From contig CACFEJ010000001.1 in NCBI GenBank assembly GCA_902565305.1, positions 18,209 through 82,208 on the forward strand: a DNA stretch of 64,000 nt. Direction: 5' to 3'. Positions 61,863 through 64,000 of this stretch are shown piece after piece. The notes beneath the pieces were generated by a model. It did no database searches. It saw only the letters and a list, made by a program, of their open reading frames with translations, and had not been told where the DNA came from. Each line of letters opens with the position of its first letter. Within the stretch, counting starts at the first letter, position 1. This DNA comes from an uncultured Prochlorococcus sp. (GTDB taxonomy: Bacteria > Cyanobacteriota > Cyanobacteriia > PCC-6307 > Cyanobiaceae). The position numbers and the translations under genes were made by a program.

Positions 61863-63125
61863 TTAAGGAAGAATTATTTTAACACGATCAATTTTTGGAC
61901 CTGACATAGAAATAACTTCAAATTTAATATTATTAAAATCTAAAACATCGCCAATTTTTGGAACCATTTGAAATCTTTCTAACATAAATCCAGCAAGGGT
62001 ATGATAATCAGTACCTTCTGGAATAGAACATCCTATCTTTTTATTGATTTCAAAAATTTCTGATTTTCCAGCTATTGACCATTTTTTAGAGAAATTATCT
62101 AACATTCTCATATCTGAATAAATTCTATTATTGAGCATTTCCTCTCCAACTATTTCGCCATTTAGATCAGCTGCAGTTATAAGTCCCTCTGTTCCACCGT
62201 GTTCATCAACTACTAGTAAGAACGGATTGTAGTCTCTTACTATTGGAAATATTTCTGCTAGTGAACATGTTTCTATTATTTTTGTTACTGGTAAAAGGAA
62301 TGGCTCTAATAATGTATTGGCTTCCATTTCACCTTTTGATATTGGCTTAGCTAGATAACGCAAATCTAATACACCTAATACATCATCTAAAGACTCATTT
62401 ATCACAAAGAAGCGAGCATGTCGAGTTTTATCTACTTGTTTCATAAGTTCTGAAAAGGTTATATTTTTTGGCAAAGTTACCATCTCAGATCTTGGGATCA
62501 TCACTTCTTTAACCTGTGTATCTTTTAAAGCAAAAACCCCTTCAAGAATATTCTTCTCATCTGGTTTTAAACCTGTTACGTTATCTGTTTCTATTAGAGT
62601 TTCTAATTCTCCAGCAGATAAACCCGAGTTTAAAGAATCCCATTTGTTATTTAAATTAAACAAGCCTAAACAGGCGCTAGCAAAGAATTCTATTGTTTTC
62701 ACTATAGGATTCATAGCTTTTCTTACGGCATCAAATATTGTGGTTAACCTTAATGCAGCAGATTCTGGATTGTTAATTACTAAAGCTTTAGGAATTAGTC
62801 CTGAAACAAGAGTAACAACTAAAACAACAAATAAAAAAAATAGAAGATCATAAAATCTATTTGATAAAATATTGCTTTTCCAATAATCATTAGCCAGGTT
62901 ATTGCTTAGCCATCCAATTGCAATTAATGAAATTGTTACTCCAAATTGAGAAGCAATTAATGAAGATCTAAAGCGTTTTTGAATTTTTAAAATTGAAAAT
63001 GCTCCTTTCTTTTTTTCTTCTATTAATCTTAAAACTTTGCTTGGCCTTATTAATAAAAAAGAGAGTTCACTCGCTGCGAAAAAAGCTGGTAAAAATAAAA
63101 GAAATAAAAGTAGAGTTATTTTCAT
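61863..63125 (-). CDS. CNNM/CorC-HlyC family transporter-like protein with CBS domains
   Basis: SELSFLLIRPSKV, DTQVKEVMIPRSEMVTL, VDEHGGTEGLITAADLNGEIVGE. Confidence 0.92.
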   Translation of the reverse strand: MKITLLLFLLFLPAFFAASELSFLLIRPSKVLRLIEEKKKGAFSILKIQKRFRSSLIASQFGVTISLIAIGWLSNNLANDYWKSNILSNRFYDLLFFLFVVLVVTLVSGLIPKALVINNPESAALRLTTIFDAVRKAMNPIVKTIEFFASACLGLFNLNNKWDSLNSGLSAGELETLIETDNVTGLKPDEKNILEGVFALKDTQVKEVMIPRSEMVTLPKNITFSELMKQVDKTRHARFFVINESLDDVLGVLDLRYLAKPISKGEMEANTLLEPFLLPVTKIIETCSLAEIFPIVRDYNPFLLVVDEHGGTEGLITAADLNGEIVGEEMLNNRIYSDMRMLDNFSKKWSIAGKSEIFEINKKIGCSIPEGTDYHTLAGFMLERFQMVPKIGDVLDFNNIKFEVISMSGPKIDRVKIILP

Positions 63126-63143
63126 TCAATAACAAATGAATAA

Positions 63144-63216
63144 TGGGGGTGGCGAGGATCGAACTCGCCTTAGCCAAATTATGAGTTTGGTGCATTCACC
63201 AGATTGCTACACCCCC
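63144..63216 (-). tRNA. tRNA-Met (anticodon CAT; elongator-type or Ile2 precursor)
   Basis: Reverse complement GGGGGTGTAGCAATCTGGTGAATGCACCAAACTCATAATTTGGCTAAGGCGAGTTCGATCCTCGCCACCCCCA; anticodon arm CCAAA-CTCATAA-TTTGG. Confidence 0.93.
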
Positions 63217-63357
63217 AAGGGAATTTATGTAATTTTAATTACATTGAATTTCAATATACAATATAAAAACAATATTTCAAAAAACACCTCATTAGGAAGT
63301 TTTTGTGAGATTTCTTTTTTTTCTTCTAATCTTTAAATATAAGTTTAACTTTTACTA

Positions 63358-63918
63358 ATGGCCAAATTTTCGGATAAGTATGATTTAAATAAAGCAAAAT
63401 TGTTAAAACAGTTAATTGAAAAATCTTACAAGAAAGGAAACTTCACTTTATCTTCAGGAAAAAAAAGCAGTCATTACTTGAACTGTAAACCAGTTTCATT
63501 AAATGGCGAAGGCTTAAACTTAATAAGTGATTTATTTTTAGAGTTAAAGGATTCAAGGTCAAAAGCTGTAGCAGGATTGACATTAGGTGCAGACCCCATA
63601 GTAAGTGGATTAATTGTCAAAGCAGCTTTGCACGGCATAGACCTTGATGGTTTAATAATTCGAAAAGAAATCAAAAAATACGGTACTAAAGCTGGAATAG
63701 AGGGGCCTACATTAGAAGAAGGAACTTTAGTAACTGTTTTAGAGGATGTGGTTACAACTGCTGGTTCAGTGATAAAAGCTATAAAAAAGTTACGCGAAAA
63801 TAATTATGTTGTTGAGGAAGTATTGTCTATAGTTGATAGGCAAGAAGGGGGATTTAAAGCCCTTGAAGATGAAAATGTTAAATTAAAGAGTCTTTTTACA
63901 ATAAAAGACTTTTTATAG
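63358..63918 (+). CDS. pyrE: Orotate phosphoribosyltransferase
   Basis: [38 protein letters not shown] (PRPP-binding region). Confidence 0.95.
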   Translation: MAKFSDKYDLNKAKLLKQLIEKSYKKGNFTLSSGKKSSHYLNCKPVSLNGEGLNLISDLFLELKDSRSKAVAGLTLGADPIVSGLIVKAALHGIDLDGLIIRKEIKKYGTKAGIEGPTLEEGTLVTVLEDVVTTAGSVIKAIKKLRENNYVVEEVLSIVDRQEGGFKALEDENVKLKSLFTIKDFL

Positions 63919-63928
63919 TTGTTTCATA

Positions 63929-64000
63929 ATGGAAGATATAAAAAAAAAGTTTTGGCTTGAAAAATTTGATTGTTTTTCTGTTACTGGAAAAGATGCCAGA
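63929..64000 (+). CDS. Start of a CDS, possibly YgfZ/GcvT-like folate-binding protein (3'-truncated)
   Basis: MEDIKKKFWLEKFDCFSVTGKDAR...; very short fragment. Confidence 0.5.
   Translation, partial: MEDIKKKFWLEKFDCFSVTGKDAR

Overview
The window is an AT-rich, densely packed core segment of a picocyanobacterial chromosome. Protein content and gene order (eno; bicA-sbtA-sbtB; hemB; mutS2; obg; psbA; aroC; ftsH; sat; psbO; crtR; ileS; thyX-dcd-cobO; ntcA; psbH/psbN/psbI; leuCD; glyA; amt; ispH; purH; tgt; psbK; pyrE) fit a high-light-type Prochlorococcus. I recognised about 60 protein genes, including psbN, psbI, psbK and a 42-codon ORF that the supplied track missed, plus 3 tRNAs, several hairpin terminators and two NtcA-type sites. 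I found no CRISPR array, transposon, prophage or obvious genomic island, and no multi-gene system I would call wholly new. The observations most worth a second look are: (i) two neighbouring genes (DNA-3-methyladenine glycosylase and crtR) whose full-length conserved reading frames have no ATG/GTG/TTG start and appear to begin at ATA; (ii) a thioredoxin-reductase-like flavoprotein that keeps CATC but has lost the NADPH-binding signatures; (iii) a 31-bp nested perfect dyad between cobO and ntcA; (iv) an unlisted small ORF in the psbA upstream region; (v) lineage-specific trimming of the regulatory proteins SbtB and CP12. All identifications come from reading the sequence and recalled family motifs; no database search was run.
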